64,000 bases of DNA from Azospirillum brasilense (GTDB taxonomy: Bacteria > Pseudomonadota > Alphaproteobacteria > Azospirillales > Azospirillaceae): the NCBI RefSeq assembly GCF_022023855.1, contig NZ_CP059449.1, positions 434,001 to 498,000 on the forward strand. Reading direction: 5' to 3'. Both the position numbers and the translations under genes were made by a program. Shown here piece after piece: positions 56,526-64,000 of the stretch. Numbering within the stretch: the stretch's first letter is position 1; every line of letters begins with the position of its first letter. A model generated the notes under the pieces. The model was given only the letters and a program-made list of their open reading frames with translations. It searched no databases and was not told the DNA's origin.

Positions 56526-56835
56526 CTGATGCACGAGGCGAGTTGCCGGGACGGCCGCGACCCGGACACTCTGTCCTTTCTCGACGCCGTGCGTGTCATC
56601 CGGCGCAACATCCCGTTCGACGCCGCGCTTTCCCCCTGAAGACCAGGAGCGCCGGCATCGCTCCGTCCTCGACGAGATCATCGCCCATCCCGCCGACCAA
56701 AGCCGGGACCGGCGAGCCCCACGCGCCGTCAAACGTAAAATGAGCAACTTTCCAACCCGGTGCCGGGCAGGACCCCGGCCCATCGCCCGGAAATCCTGCC
56801 ATTATCCAGACTACATCCAGATCAAATCCACCTGA
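56505..56835 (+). mobile_element. IS4-type transposase remnant
   Basis: The plus strand reads KLMHEASCRDGRDPDTLSFL and AVRVIRRNIPFD to about 56640, then, after a frame change, RSVLDEIIAHP and AVKRKMSNFPTR. These match the C-terminal end of IS4-type transposases (HEAA-x-DPDRLSFxxAxRVxRR, then RGVKRKMSNFP). It abuts the IS481 remnant, which points to nested insertion followed by decay. Confidence 0.65.
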
Positions 56836-56980
56836 ACGGTATTGCGGCTAGGCGCCCTTTGATCCAGCAGCTATAGTCCTGAATGGCCCAACAGACTGGG
56901 TCACAACAACGTTCCGCCATCAAACAACTAAAGGCGAAAGCGACACATATCCCAAGCGCTTTCCCATTGCACCGCTCTGG

Positions 56981-57811
56981 TTATCGGCTCTGGTGTCCGC
57001 CGCGGTAGCTGCAGTGGCCGTCGCGCGCAATGACGACATAGTCAGCAAGACGGATGCCCAACGCATGTCCCCCAGCCTCAAGCGCCTTGGCCGAAGACCG
57101 ATCATCCACGGATAGGCGCGCGCTTCCCCGAACCTGCCCACGCGCGACGATCAAGGCCGCCGCATCCAGCTCGAGTGCCCGACGGAGGATCTCACGCGGG
57201 TAGATTTCGACCGTGCCGGCGGTGCCGACCTGATGTCGCTCATCTGTGATAAGGTGGTGCTGCGCGTCCAGATAGAAGGCGCGGACCTGATCGACCCGTT
57301 CCCGCGCCAGCCTCATCTGGCAATAAGTCAGGAGAGCCGGGGTCGTGGCGAGCAGCGGCTGATGCACCGTCTCCTGCCACGCCAGCCGGGCCGCCACTTC
57401 CCAGACCAGTCGCATGGAGAGAAGCCCACGCTCGTCGAGGCGCGCGATCTGCCGCAGGCGCGGTGTCGACGCGGCCATCACATCGGTCAAGCTCCCGAAA
57501 TGATGCAGCAGCCGATCAGCGAGACGGTCTGCGTCGGCCTCTTTCCCCTCCGTCGTCAAGGCCAGCAGATGAGCCAGGAGCTGGCCATCGGGAATCGCCT
57601 CGAAGCCGCGTGCCTGCAGGCCAACCCTTTGAGGCTGCTCCGCCGTCGACGGGCGACACCGGGTGCTGCTCTTCGCGGGGCCACTTCGGCCACCCCGGGC
57701 GGGATCGCCTCCCTGGACACCCGGCACCGAGTCTCGGGCGTCCGCCGGGGGCTGGGGACGATGGGTGGCTGCGCCACCCATCTCCACATCGGTTCCCTCC
57801 AGCATCGTCAC
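56981..57811 (-). CDS. RadC-like protein lacking the JAMM metal site
   Basis: A 276-codon reading with RadC features: RLADRLLHHFGSLTDVMAAS (helix-hairpin-helix region), VDQVRAFYLDAQHHLITDE, GTAGTVEIYPREILRRALEL, and a C-terminal LGIRLADYVVIARDGHCSYR. The segment that should carry the JAMM residues (VHNHPSGDP) reads VARGQVRGSA instead, so the metal ligands are gone. The first about 80 residues are low-complexity and probably not genuine. RadC-like genes are frequent passengers of mobile elements. It may be a decayed copy. It overlaps the P450 remnant by four bases. Confidence 0.55.
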   Translation of the reverse strand: MTMLEGTDVEMGGAATHRPQPPADARDSVPGVQGGDPARGGRSGPAKSSTRCRPSTAEQPQRVGLQARGFEAIPDGQLLAHLLALTTEGKEADADRLADRLLHHFGSLTDVMAASTPRLRQIARLDERGLLSMRLVWEVAARLAWQETVHQPLLATTPALLTYCQMRLARERVDQVRAFYLDAQHHLITDERHQVGTAGTVEIYPREILRRALELDAAALIVARGQVRGSARLSVDDRSSAKALEAGGHALGIRLADYVVIARDGHCSYRGGHQSR

Positions 57812-58200
57812 GCCGGCCGGGGCTGGACAATCTCAGGGATCATCCATAGTCCGTCGCGCGGCCGGATGGTAAGCGTCACCATGGCTTCCGGCAGTGAGCC
57901 CGGGATCAGCGAAAAGCGGAAACGCTGCAGCAAAGTGGCCAGGACGATCTGCATCTCCATCATGGAGAAGTGCGCCCCGAGGCAGCGGCGCGGCCCGCCG
58001 CCGAAGGGGAAGTAGGTGAATTTGGACGTGCCCCGCGGCTCACCATTGCGGAAGCGCTCGGGATCGAAGCCTTCGGGGTTGGGCCAGTGGGCCGCGCTGC
58101 GATGCACGACGTACGGCGGCATCATCACCACCGTGCCCGCGCGGATCGGAATGCCCTGCACGACGTCGTCGGCCACCGCCTGGCGGGAAATGGTCCAGAC
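57808..58200 (-). pseudogene. cytochrome P450, C-terminal fragment
   Basis: The minus-strand frame from about 58200 reads VWTISRQAVADDVVQGI, GTVVMMPPYVVHRS, PEGFDPERF and the heme-binding loop FGGGPRRCLGAHFSMMEMQ, where the Cys ligates heme. This is the last about 130 of roughly 450 residues. The gene is cut upstream exactly where IS66-like sequence begins. Without the I-helix and N-terminal domain it cannot be a working P450. Confidence 0.85.
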
Positions 58201-58202
58201 GG

Positions 58203-58331
58203 CAGGACGACGTGCTGGCGCGCATCAACGACATGCCCCAAACCCGCCTGCGCGAACTCCTGCCCCGGGAATGGAAGGCAATCCGCGAGCAGACATAAGC
58301 TGCCTGACTGCGGCACTCAGCGGATGCTTAC
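58203..58331 (+). mobile_element. IS66 family remnant (transposase end and right terminus)
   Basis: The plus strand reads DDVLARINDMPQTRLRELLP to a stop at 58298, matching the C-terminal end of the IS66 transposase (DVLARI-x-x-x-x-RL-x-ELLP). The sequence GCTTAC at 58326-58331 fits the GTAAGC terminal repeat of IS66 in reverse. The insertion point coincides with the break in the P450 gene. Confidence 0.6.
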
Positions 58332-58542
58332 CGATTTACCGTATTTTCCGGTACCCTATCGCTTGGTTGATTGGAATAGAGGTAGTACCAAATTGGGCTG
58401 ACCCACACGCTATCAGCGCCTTACGCGACAAGTAACCCAAGCTTTTGGGGCCTTATGTAGCAACCGCCACCCGCTAAACCTCCCGTCCTGACGCGCCCGC
58501 CCGTACCCTTCCGCCGGTTGACTGGGCAGAAAGGGTACCGAA

Positions 58543-58764
58543 ATGGCCGAACCACACGTCGTAAGCGCCTTGCGCGACAAGCGGGCCGAGATTTCCGGGG
58601 TGATCGAGGACATGGAGCGGCGGGGTGCATGTGGACGCCGTGCTGCGGCTCTACATGCCGGACCTGGAGCCGGAGAGCATCGCGCCGAAGGCTGAGCTGA
58701 TGTGGTGGAAGGGCCATCCACCACATCAGCTCAGCCAGCTGGTAAATGACAGCACGTTCCCTTG
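58543..58764 (+). pseudogene. broken small hypothetical gene
   Basis: ATG 58543 opens MAEPHVVSALRDKRAEISG and VIEDMERR. The reading then changes frame to VHVDAVLRLYMPDLEPESIAPK, as if a short internal piece were lost. The two parts together look like the start of one helical protein of unknown function. A second shorter copy of the start (DPHAISALRDK then a stop) lies at about 58399-58434. The 3' end runs into a 20-bp-arm hairpin. The remaining sequence between 58332 and 58871 has no other supported gene. Confidence 0.5.
58690..58736. repeat. long perfect hairpin (20-bp arms)
   Basis: Bases 58690-58709 are the exact reverse complement of 58717-58736, with a 7-base loop. There is no T-tail. 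It lies at the end of the broken gene and just before the TnsB-subtilase chimera, so could be a fold-back scar, a bidirectional terminator or part of a mobile-element end. Confidence 0.75.
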
Positions 58765-58871
58765 AACGCAAATCGCCTGATGGTGCATCGACTGACACAC
58801 CCGAATCGAGAGCGTCTGGCTCCTCTCCGATTTTCAATACAGGAAGCTATAAGCGCGCGTCTCATTGCAAC

Positions 58872-60800
58872 TCATGTGCGGACATCAACCTTAATCGGCA
58901 TGCCGGCCAGTGCAACCAGCGCTTTGTTCCGGGCCTTAGCTAGACTGGCCATATGGATTTGAGCTGCCTGATAAATATCCTGACGCGCCTCGGGAGCAAC
59001 AATGCTGATAATCAGAGAGTAACGGACAGGAATGCCGGTATATTCTCCGTTAGGATAATCCGCCCACCAACCCGACTTTGGGTAGATCTTTATTCCTCCC
59101 TGGCGTGCTAGATCTTCTGCACGCCCCCGCCAACGGTCATGATGAATAGTGCCCCTTTCCCGAAGATGAGACTTGAGATCCCAGCCATCCTCGGTCCGCC
59201 CAGGCGGCTTGCTCTTACGGAGATCGGCAAGCACCTTGTTCTTACGTCTCACTACGTCAATGTCGTCGTCATCTGGCCCTTTGAGGTCAAACGCTAAGCG
59301 GTGACTGCAATATCGACTCGGGTCTCCTGTTGAGGCCGCTCTTACGTCTGGCTCAACAAAATAAGATAGTGTTACTCGAAGTTCTACTTGGGTTCCCCCC
59401 ATACTCTTCAAAGCATCAACCGGCCATGGAAGCTCATAGTATTTAAGCTCGCTGATCGAAACTCGGCCATCCTGGAATTTAAATGGCACCAATTCATCTT
59501 GGACAACCATGGTTAGCCTATCTGTCGCACTTTTATGTGCAACATCCTCACTAGGCACACCCCAACCATACATTCCCAGCAGCCACTCCGCTCGTGCGGA
59601 AGCTGCCAAATGGGCAACACGCGCCCGCATGGCTGACGTCCAATTGGCTGAATGAACAATCAATCCACGGACAGTTTCTGGCCAATAGACTGGATACCGC
59701 GCCATAATACGGCCGGCTATGCCTGATATAGCTGCTGTCGCAGCACTCGTTTCACCCAGTGTCGCAAAGCGAAATTTACTATCATTGTTTGTTGTAAGAA
59801 CTAAAAGCTCGGCAAGTTGCTCCGTTGCATCGTGCCCGTCGGGTGAAATGTCGGAGTGGATCATGCGCGGCTTGCCCCACACCGGCCACTCGCCCTTGAT
59901 GCCGAGTCGTTCCAACTCCGCCGCCTTGTCCAGCATGCCGTGGCAGAGGCACAGCCCCACCGCGAAGGCGCTGGGATGGTCCAGCGACAGGTGATAGCCG
60001 ACCACCATGCGGCTGAAGACGTCGATGGCCAGCGTCAGCCAGGGGCGGCCGATCGGCAGGCGCATCTCCTCGTCCAGCACAATGATGTCCAGCAACGTGT
60101 GGTCGATCTGCACGACGGCGAGCGGCGAGTCGGCGCCGGGGAACTCGCCCTTGACCCGCCCGAACTTGTCGTGTGCCGCCTTGCGGCCCTCCCGCTTCAG
60201 CACCTTCTCCCGGGGATTGATGGCCCGCAGGCGCTTGCGGATCGTGCTGCCGGCCGGCTTGGCCAGCTTGGCGGCCCGGCACCGGCGGTGCACCTCCAGG
60301 ATCACCTCCTCGCCGGTGACCTTCTGCTTGGACAGGTAGAGGTCCTTGATGACGCTGTCGATCACGGACTCGACGGCGGTATCGAGCCGCTTGGGCATGG
60401 ACCGGCCCTTGCGCCGCGGGGCGAGGTCGGACATCAACCGCCGGCCTTCGTAGGTCTTGATCCAGCGGTAGAGGGTCGAGAGGCCGACACCGTGCTGCTC
60501 AGCCACCCGTTTGACGTCCTCCTGGCTGCGGCGCTCGCATCGGACCAGCGGCTTGATGATCGCGAAACGGCGCTTAGCCTCAGCCAGGTCGTCCTCGGGA
60601 AGGCTGTCCAAGGCCCGCGTCGGTTCCGGCTTCGCGTCGCCGTCCGGATGGGACAGCTTGGAGACGGGCACCACCTGCGTTTCCTTCGTCTCGGCGTCCT
60701 CGATCAGAACCGACGAGGCGGTGACCGCTTCCAGGATGGTGCAGGACCGCCCCCGCAGCTTGACCGCCGCCCCAGAGCTGAAGCTGAACCGCGCCGTCAT
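58872..60800 (-). CDS. chimeric TnsB/TniA transposase fused to subtilisin-family (S8) C-terminus
   Basis: A 642-residue open frame with two unrelated halves. Residues 1 to about 317 are a TnsB/TniA-type transposase: N-terminal helix-turn-helix regions (VGLSTLYRWIKTYEGRR), then the integrase core with first catalytic Asp in VVQIDHTLLD (Asp233) and second in RMIHSD (Asp317). Directly after Asp317 the sequence changes to a subtilase C-terminal half: ISPDGHDATEQLAEL, then the catalytic-Ser segment LGETSAATAAISG (Ser352), ARYPVYWPETVRGLIVHSA, and about 250 more residues. The third transposase acidic residue and the protease Asp/His are missing. GC content drops at the junction near 59850. Confidence 0.8.
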   Translation of the reverse strand: MTARFSFSSGAAVKLRGRSCTILEAVTASSVLIEDAETKETQVVPVSKLSHPDGDAKPEPTRALDSLPEDDLAEAKRRFAIIKPLVRCERRSQEDVKRVAEQHGVGLSTLYRWIKTYEGRRLMSDLAPRRKGRSMPKRLDTAVESVIDSVIKDLYLSKQKVTGEEVILEVHRRCRAAKLAKPAGSTIRKRLRAINPREKVLKREGRKAAHDKFGRVKGEFPGADSPLAVVQIDHTLLDIIVLDEEMRLPIGRPWLTLAIDVFSRMVVGYHLSLDHPSAFAVGLCLCHGMLDKAAELERLGIKGEWPVWGKPRMIHSDISPDGHDATEQLAELLVLTTNNDSKFRFATLGETSAATAAISGIAGRIMARYPVYWPETVRGLIVHSANWTSAMRARVAHLAASARAEWLLGMYGWGVPSEDVAHKSATDRLTMVVQDELVPFKFQDGRVSISELKYYELPWPVDALKSMGGTQVELRVTLSYFVEPDVRAASTGDPSRYCSHRLAFDLKGPDDDDIDVVRRKNKVLADLRKSKPPGRTEDGWDLKSHLRERGTIHHDRWRGRAEDLARQGGIKIYPKSGWWADYPNGEYTGIPVRYSLIISIVAPEARQDIYQAAQIHMASLAKARNKALVALAGMPIKVDVRT

Positions 60801-61450
60801 GCGTCTCCTCCCTGGGGATGCCGGAGCATGGTTCGCATGGTGATCGGCCGGTCGAGGTCGACCACGAGTTCAAAGTGCGCGATCAGGGTCCACAGGCTGG
60901 GCAGCACCCGCGCGCGATCTGCCGCGTTACCGGCGACGCAGTCGGCCAGTTCCTGCACGGTGATCGGCGCCTCCGCTGCCACCTTGAGCAGCCTGTCGCG
61001 GAACGCCGGGTCCGCCGGACGGTCGCGAAAGGGCAGCAGAAACGTGGCGTTCTCCAGCCGTGGAGTGCGGATCTCCTTTTCAGTCGCCAGCGTGAAGACC
61101 CATCCACGCTCCGCGGCGAATCGGCGGGCTGCGGCGAAGCGCTCTTCCAAGGTGCCCGCCAGCAGGTGCGGATCGGTGGAGTATTTCACCTCCACGAGCA
61201 GCGGCGGTCGACCGGCGCCACGGTAGGTGACCAGGAAATCCGGGACATAGCGGCGCTTCGTTCCCCGGCCGATGCGGTATTCGATGCGCACCGGCTGCTC
61301 TTCGACACCGACGACGTCGCGATCAAATCGCTGCAGCAGGGCGAAGTCCCGCTCCAACGTAGATTCGACCGCGACCGATGCCCGGCCGGATCCCATTGGA
61401 ACCCGACCTGAGACACTGCGGTAACAGAGACCGATCTTGCGGACCGGCAT
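60797..61450 (-). CDS. tnsA: Tn7-like transposon endonuclease TnsA
   Basis: A 217-residue protein with the type II restriction-enzyme-like core of TnsA: ESTLERDFALLQRFD near residue 29, RRYVPDFLV with Asp71, and LLVEVKY with Glu87 and Lys89 as the remaining active-site residues. A C-terminal winged-helix part (about 135-215) follows, which in Tn7 contacts TnsC. TnsA makes the 5' strand cuts so that the element moves by cut-and-paste. Its stop overlaps the tnsB start by four bases, the usual tnsAB coupling. All catalytic residues seem intact although the partner is truncated. Confidence 0.9.
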   Translation of the reverse strand: MPVRKIGLCYRSVSGRVPMGSGRASVAVESTLERDFALLQRFDRDVVGVEEQPVRIEYRIGRGTKRRYVPDFLVTYRGAGRPPLLVEVKYSTDPHLLAGTLEERFAAARRFAAERGWVFTLATEKEIRTPRLENATFLLPFRDRPADPAFRDRLLKVAAEAPITVQELADCVAGNAADRARVLPSLWTLIAHFELVVDLDRPITMRTMLRHPQGGDA

Positions 61451-61507
61451 GCGCCACCTCCCGGATTCAACCCTAGAGGACTCGCAACGACACTTTCTCT
61501 CGCTGCA

Positions 61508-62803
61508 TCAGCATACACGCATAGCTGGCATATTCAATTCCTTGCGCACCAGCCGGTCCAGCCAGACTGCGACACCTTCTCCCGAGCGGTGCGCGGCCAG
61601 ACGCGCCGCCTCCTTCACCTCGGCCGAAACGCCGTCCAGCTTCCAATAGCGCCCCTTTCCCCACGGCGCGGTTTCCGCCGCGGGTTCGGCCATGACGTTC
61701 AAGGGTTTCCGCCTGGTGCCGGCAAGATCGACCAGGTTGCGATAGGTCGGCTTCACGCCGCGCCGTTCGAGGACGGCTTTGGCCGACGAGAGTTCTTGTC
61801 GGGAGGCCGGAGCAAGCGCTTCCTTGAGGTGCCAGTCAACGGCATGGACGAAGGCGAACGGCAGAGCCTCCGCAAAATTCGTCCGGATATGGTTGCGCGT
61901 CATGCCGACACCGCGTGCGGCCTCGACGAAACGGTGCGGCCAGTCGCCCATCAGGTGATGCGCCATCGCGACGATCACGCACCGGGCCCGCGGCGTCAGC
62001 AAGGCACCGTCGCGAGCACGCGGCAGCGTCTCTGGCGGCACCGCCAAGCGCGGCTCACGGGCTCCGACCCAGGCTCGGAGAGCGTAGGCGTGTTGACCAC
62101 CGGCGATCAGGCGCGCGACCAACGCGAGGATGCGCAATATTGTAAAGGAGTAGACCGGCCCATAGTCACCCAGCTGCCGCCAGCCCTGGGCAAGAGTCTC
62201 CAGCAGGTCCTCCCGCTCCGGAGTGGGATCGAGAGGCGGCGGGTCACTGGCGAAGTGCCGGACGTCGGCGCCGCAGGACCAGCAGCAGACCCCGTCGTGC
62301 CGGTCCTGCCGGAGAACGCTGAACGGTTCGTTGCACGCGGGACAGCGGTCGAGCAGCAGGCGGTTGTGCGTCGGGCAGACCGTGAGGAAGGCGAGGCGCC
62401 ATTCGAGGCGCAGAAACGGCACGGCGTCCTCGGCGAGGCACAGCGGGCAAACCTGTTGGCCGAAGCATCGCTTCGCCTTTTCCCGCCCGGCCGGCGGGAG
62501 CCAGTCCAACCTACCGAGACCGTCGTCCCGCTCGAACGCTATCCCGGCCCACCGGCGGAAGGTGGATTGCTCCAGCGCCGCCACCGAGGCCCCGGTCTTG
62601 TCGGCCATCATGCTCAGCAGGTGGAAGTCGGCGTAACAGTCCAGGTCGCGCGGATTGCGGTCGCCGCCGGGTTGGAGAATTCGGTACAGGTCCGCCGGCC
62701 GGAGCCCATTGCCAGCCGCAACACGGGCGAACCAGGACGAGAAGGACTCACCTTGCAGGAGTGCGGGGCGTCCCGGCCAGAGGTCTTTGGCGATCGGCGG
62801 CAT
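61508..62803 (-). CDS. tniQ: TniQ/TnsD family target-selection protein
   Basis: A 431-residue protein with an N-terminal TniQ domain: LLQGESFSSWFARVA-AGNGL near residue 15, and a zinc-binding set with CPLC (Cys119, Cys122), CPTHNRLLLDRCPAC (Cys143, His146, Cys154, Cys157) and CCWSCGA. The C-terminal part contains helix-turn-helix-like helices (RKPLNVMAE, VAVWLDRLVRKELN) that could read a target. It lies 57 bases before tnsA in the same direction and about 385 bases from tRNA-Ser(CGA), a plausible attachment target. A tnsC gene is missing. Confidence 0.88.
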   Translation of the reverse strand: MPPIAKDLWPGRPALLQGESFSSWFARVAAGNGLRPADLYRILQPGGDRNPRDLDCYADFHLLSMMADKTGASVAALEQSTFRRWAGIAFERDDGLGRLDWLPPAGREKAKRCFGQQVCPLCLAEDAVPFLRLEWRLAFLTVCPTHNRLLLDRCPACNEPFSVLRQDRHDGVCCWSCGADVRHFASDPPPLDPTPEREDLLETLAQGWRQLGDYGPVYSFTILRILALVARLIAGGQHAYALRAWVGAREPRLAVPPETLPRARDGALLTPRARCVIVAMAHHLMGDWPHRFVEAARGVGMTRNHIRTNFAEALPFAFVHAVDWHLKEALAPASRQELSSAKAVLERRGVKPTYRNLVDLAGTRRKPLNVMAEPAAETAPWGKGRYWKLDGVSAEVKEAARLAAHRSGEGVAVWLDRLVRKELNMPAMRVC

Positions 62804-63188
62804 CCGAAACCTCCCGAACCGTTGAGCCTTATGGCCTCATGATCGGGAACGGCGGCTCGCGTGTCTTGGAGGCGTCCGGGCAATCGCCACATGCCTCCCG
62901 CCGCACACCGCCGTATGATTAGGTCTCTAAGGACTCCACTCTGACGGCGATCCCTTTAGGCGAGAGGGATCCGAAAACCGCATGCGCGGGCGCACGCCGG
63001 CCTTTGGAGGACGCGCAATGCTGTCTGAGCGCGCAGCAGGCGCGTCAACCCGTTGGAACTGCTTGTGTTTTGGGGAGATCGACGGTTCGGAACCGCCTCG
63101 CTTATGCGTGATGCATTCTCACGTATAAGCGGCAAGTGTCACTTAAAGGGGAAAGCGACATTCGTTTGAGCGTTCGCTCGAATGAGAG
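62804..63188. other. region between tniQ and tRNA-Ser, candidate transposon end
   Basis: About 385 bp without a supported gene. GCTTATGCGTGA (63100-63111) and TCACGTATAAGC (63119-63130) form a near-perfect inverted pair. Read from the tRNA side on the minus strand, a TGTCGCTTTCCCC sequence begins at about 63163, similar to the TGT-starting ends of Tn7/Tn5053-type elements. Just before it, a hairpin with CATTCGAGCG and CGCTC-x-CGAATG arms may be the tRNA terminator. The element end is therefore placed only tentatively. Confidence 0.4.
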
Positions 63189-63278
63189 TGGCGGATGGGG
63201 GGAGATTCGAACTCCCGATACCCTCGCGGGTATGCCGCATTTCGAGTGCGGTGCATTCAACCGCTCTGCCACCCATCC
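63189..63278 (-). tRNA. tRNA-Ser (CGA)
   Basis: On the minus strand the gene begins GGATGGGTGGCAGAGCGGTT and ends GTTCGAATC...CCCATCC-G-CCA. The 7-bp acceptor stem pairs. The anticodon loop CTCGAAA gives anticodon CGA. The long variable arm (between ATGCGG and the T arm, with ACCCGCGAGGGT) is typical of serine tRNAs. The CCA end is encoded. It marks the right boundary of the accessory island. Confidence 0.95.
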
Positions 63279-63378
63279 GCTGCCCCGTTTCCGGGGTGGC
63301 GCGGAACCTACCCAAAAGCTTTTGGGGATGCAAGCCCTTGTTTGCAGGAAAATGAACGGGAAAATGCCACCATGCCTG

Positions 63379-63406
63379 TTGACTCCCGGTGGCCCATCAG
63401 TTAAAT
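63379..63406 (+). promoter_or_regulatory. candidate promoter of rplU-rpmA
   Basis: TTGACT (63379-63384) and TTAAAT (63401-63406) are separated by 16 bases and lie 81 bases before the rplU ATG. The match is reasonable but spacing is one base short. Confidence 0.45.
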
Positions 63407-63487
63407 CCCCGCTCTCACGAACGGGCTTGCACCTCAAACGGTGGGCGAGCGGCCCTTCCGTTTGTTTTGAGATAGGCAGTGACGACG

Positions 63488-63805
63488 ATGTTTGCAGTGA
63501 TCCGCACCGGCGGCAAGCAGTACAAGGTCGCCAATGGCGACGTGATCCGCGTTGAGAAGCTCGAGGCCGAGGCCGGCGCTTCCATCACGCTCAACGACGT
63601 GCTGATGGTCAGCGACGGCGGCAGCACCACCCTTGGCACCCCGACGGTTGCCGGCGCTGCTGTGACCGCCGAGATCGTCGCCCAGGATCGCGGTCCGAAG
63701 ATCATCGTCTTCAAGAAGAAGCGCCGCCAGAACTACCGCCGTAAGAACGGCCACCGCCAGGACCTGACCGTCCTGCGCATCACCGGGATCAACGGCGCCG
63801 CCTGA
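63488..63805 (+). CDS. rplU: 50S ribosomal protein L21 (bL21)
   Basis: A 105-residue ribosomal protein starting [26 protein letters not shown], the standard L21 N-terminus; an in-frame GTG at 63479 would add three residues and is less likely. The basic [17 protein letters not shown] stretch near the C-terminus binds 23S rRNA. It is followed 33 bases later by rpmA, the universal rplU-rpmA order. Confidence 0.98.
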   Translation: MFAVIRTGGKQYKVANGDVIRVEKLEAEAGASITLNDVLMVSDGGSTTLGTPTVAGAAVTAEIVAQDRGPKIIVFKKKRRQNYRRKNGHRQDLTVLRITGINGAA

Positions 63806-63838
63806 ACGGCCGCCGACCAGTCACAGGAGTAACTCCCC

Positions 63839-64000
63839 ATGGCCCATAAAAAAGCAGGCGGCTCCTCGCGCAACGGCCGCGATTCCGCTGGCCGCCGCCT
63901 CGGCGTGAAGCGTTTCGGTGGCGAGAACGTCGTCGCCGGCAACATCATCGTCCGTCAGCGCGGCACGAAGTTCCACCCCGGTGAGAACGTCGGCATCGGC
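63839..64000 (+). CDS. rpmA: 50S ribosomal protein L27 (bL27), 3' partial
   Basis: The first 54 codons are visible: [39 protein letters not shown] and [10 protein letters not shown]. This is L27, whose N-terminus reaches toward the peptidyl transferase centre. The ribosome site CAGGAG lies about nine bases upstream. The gene runs off the end of the window. Confidence 0.98.
   Translation, partial: MAHKKAGGSSRNGRDSAGRRLGVKRFGGENVVAGNIIVRQRGTKFHPGENVGIG

Noticed and set aside
48800-63188. CRISPR array or Cas genes associated with the Tn7-like element
   Set aside because: No regularly spaced direct repeats and no Cas-like proteins are seen, so this is not a CRISPR-associated transposon on present evidence.

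Overview
The window is GC-rich alphaproteobacterial chromosome, most likely Azospirillum of the A. brasilense group. The strongest marker is a 545-codon indole-3-pyruvate/phenylpyruvate decarboxylase (ipdC) divergent from gltX-cysS, with the ATTGTTTC-GAAT-GAAACAAT palindrome and TGTCCC box described for A. brasilense ipdC. A cowN gene (nitrogenase protection against CO) and alphaproteobacterial arrangements such as purQ-purL-bolA-grxD agree with a diazotroph.

Bases 1-48800 are mostly ordinary core genome. In order: a partial MOSC protein, MFS exporter and LysR regulator; purQ-purL-bolA-grxD; RarD-type transporter; a TetR/old-yellow-enzyme pair with two palindromic operators; a MazEF/PemK-like module with a frameshifted toxin; rpsD; then a same-strand run trmJ, rcoM-like CO sensor, 70-codon unknown, cowN. 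cimA follows, then a response regulator/CHASE sensor kinase pair, VUT protein, acyltransferase, cysS, gltX, ipdC, a proteasome-like Ntn hydrolase, nadE, a FAD/Rieske oxidoreductase, a serine hydrolase, a polyprenyl-linked glycosyltransferase pair and a chemoreceptor. A branched-chain amino acid ABC transporter is split in two (SBP-livH and livM-livG-livF) by queC and by two tandem paralogs with degenerate GGDEF-EAL architecture.

Bases about 48800-63190 form an accessory island ending at tRNA-Ser(CGA). It holds a complete-looking RADAR anti-phage pair (rdrA ATPase and rdrB adenosine deaminase), a receiver-like protein upstream of it, remnants of IS256, IS481, IS4 and IS66 type elements, a RadC-like gene without its metal-binding loop, a P450 fragment, and a decayed Tn7-like transposon (tniQ, tnsA, tnsB). 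The tnsB gene is fused in frame, right after its second catalytic Asp, to the C-terminal half of a subtilisin-family protease. No tnsC and no CRISPR array are visible. After the tRNA the core resumes with rplU and rpmA.

The points that most deserve a second look are the rcoM/cowN block with its unknown 70-codon partner, the RADAR locus with its receiver-like neighbour, the TnsB-subtilase chimera, the tandem degenerate GGDEF-EAL pair, and a 161-bp inverted-repeat element that exactly fills the gap between livH and queC.
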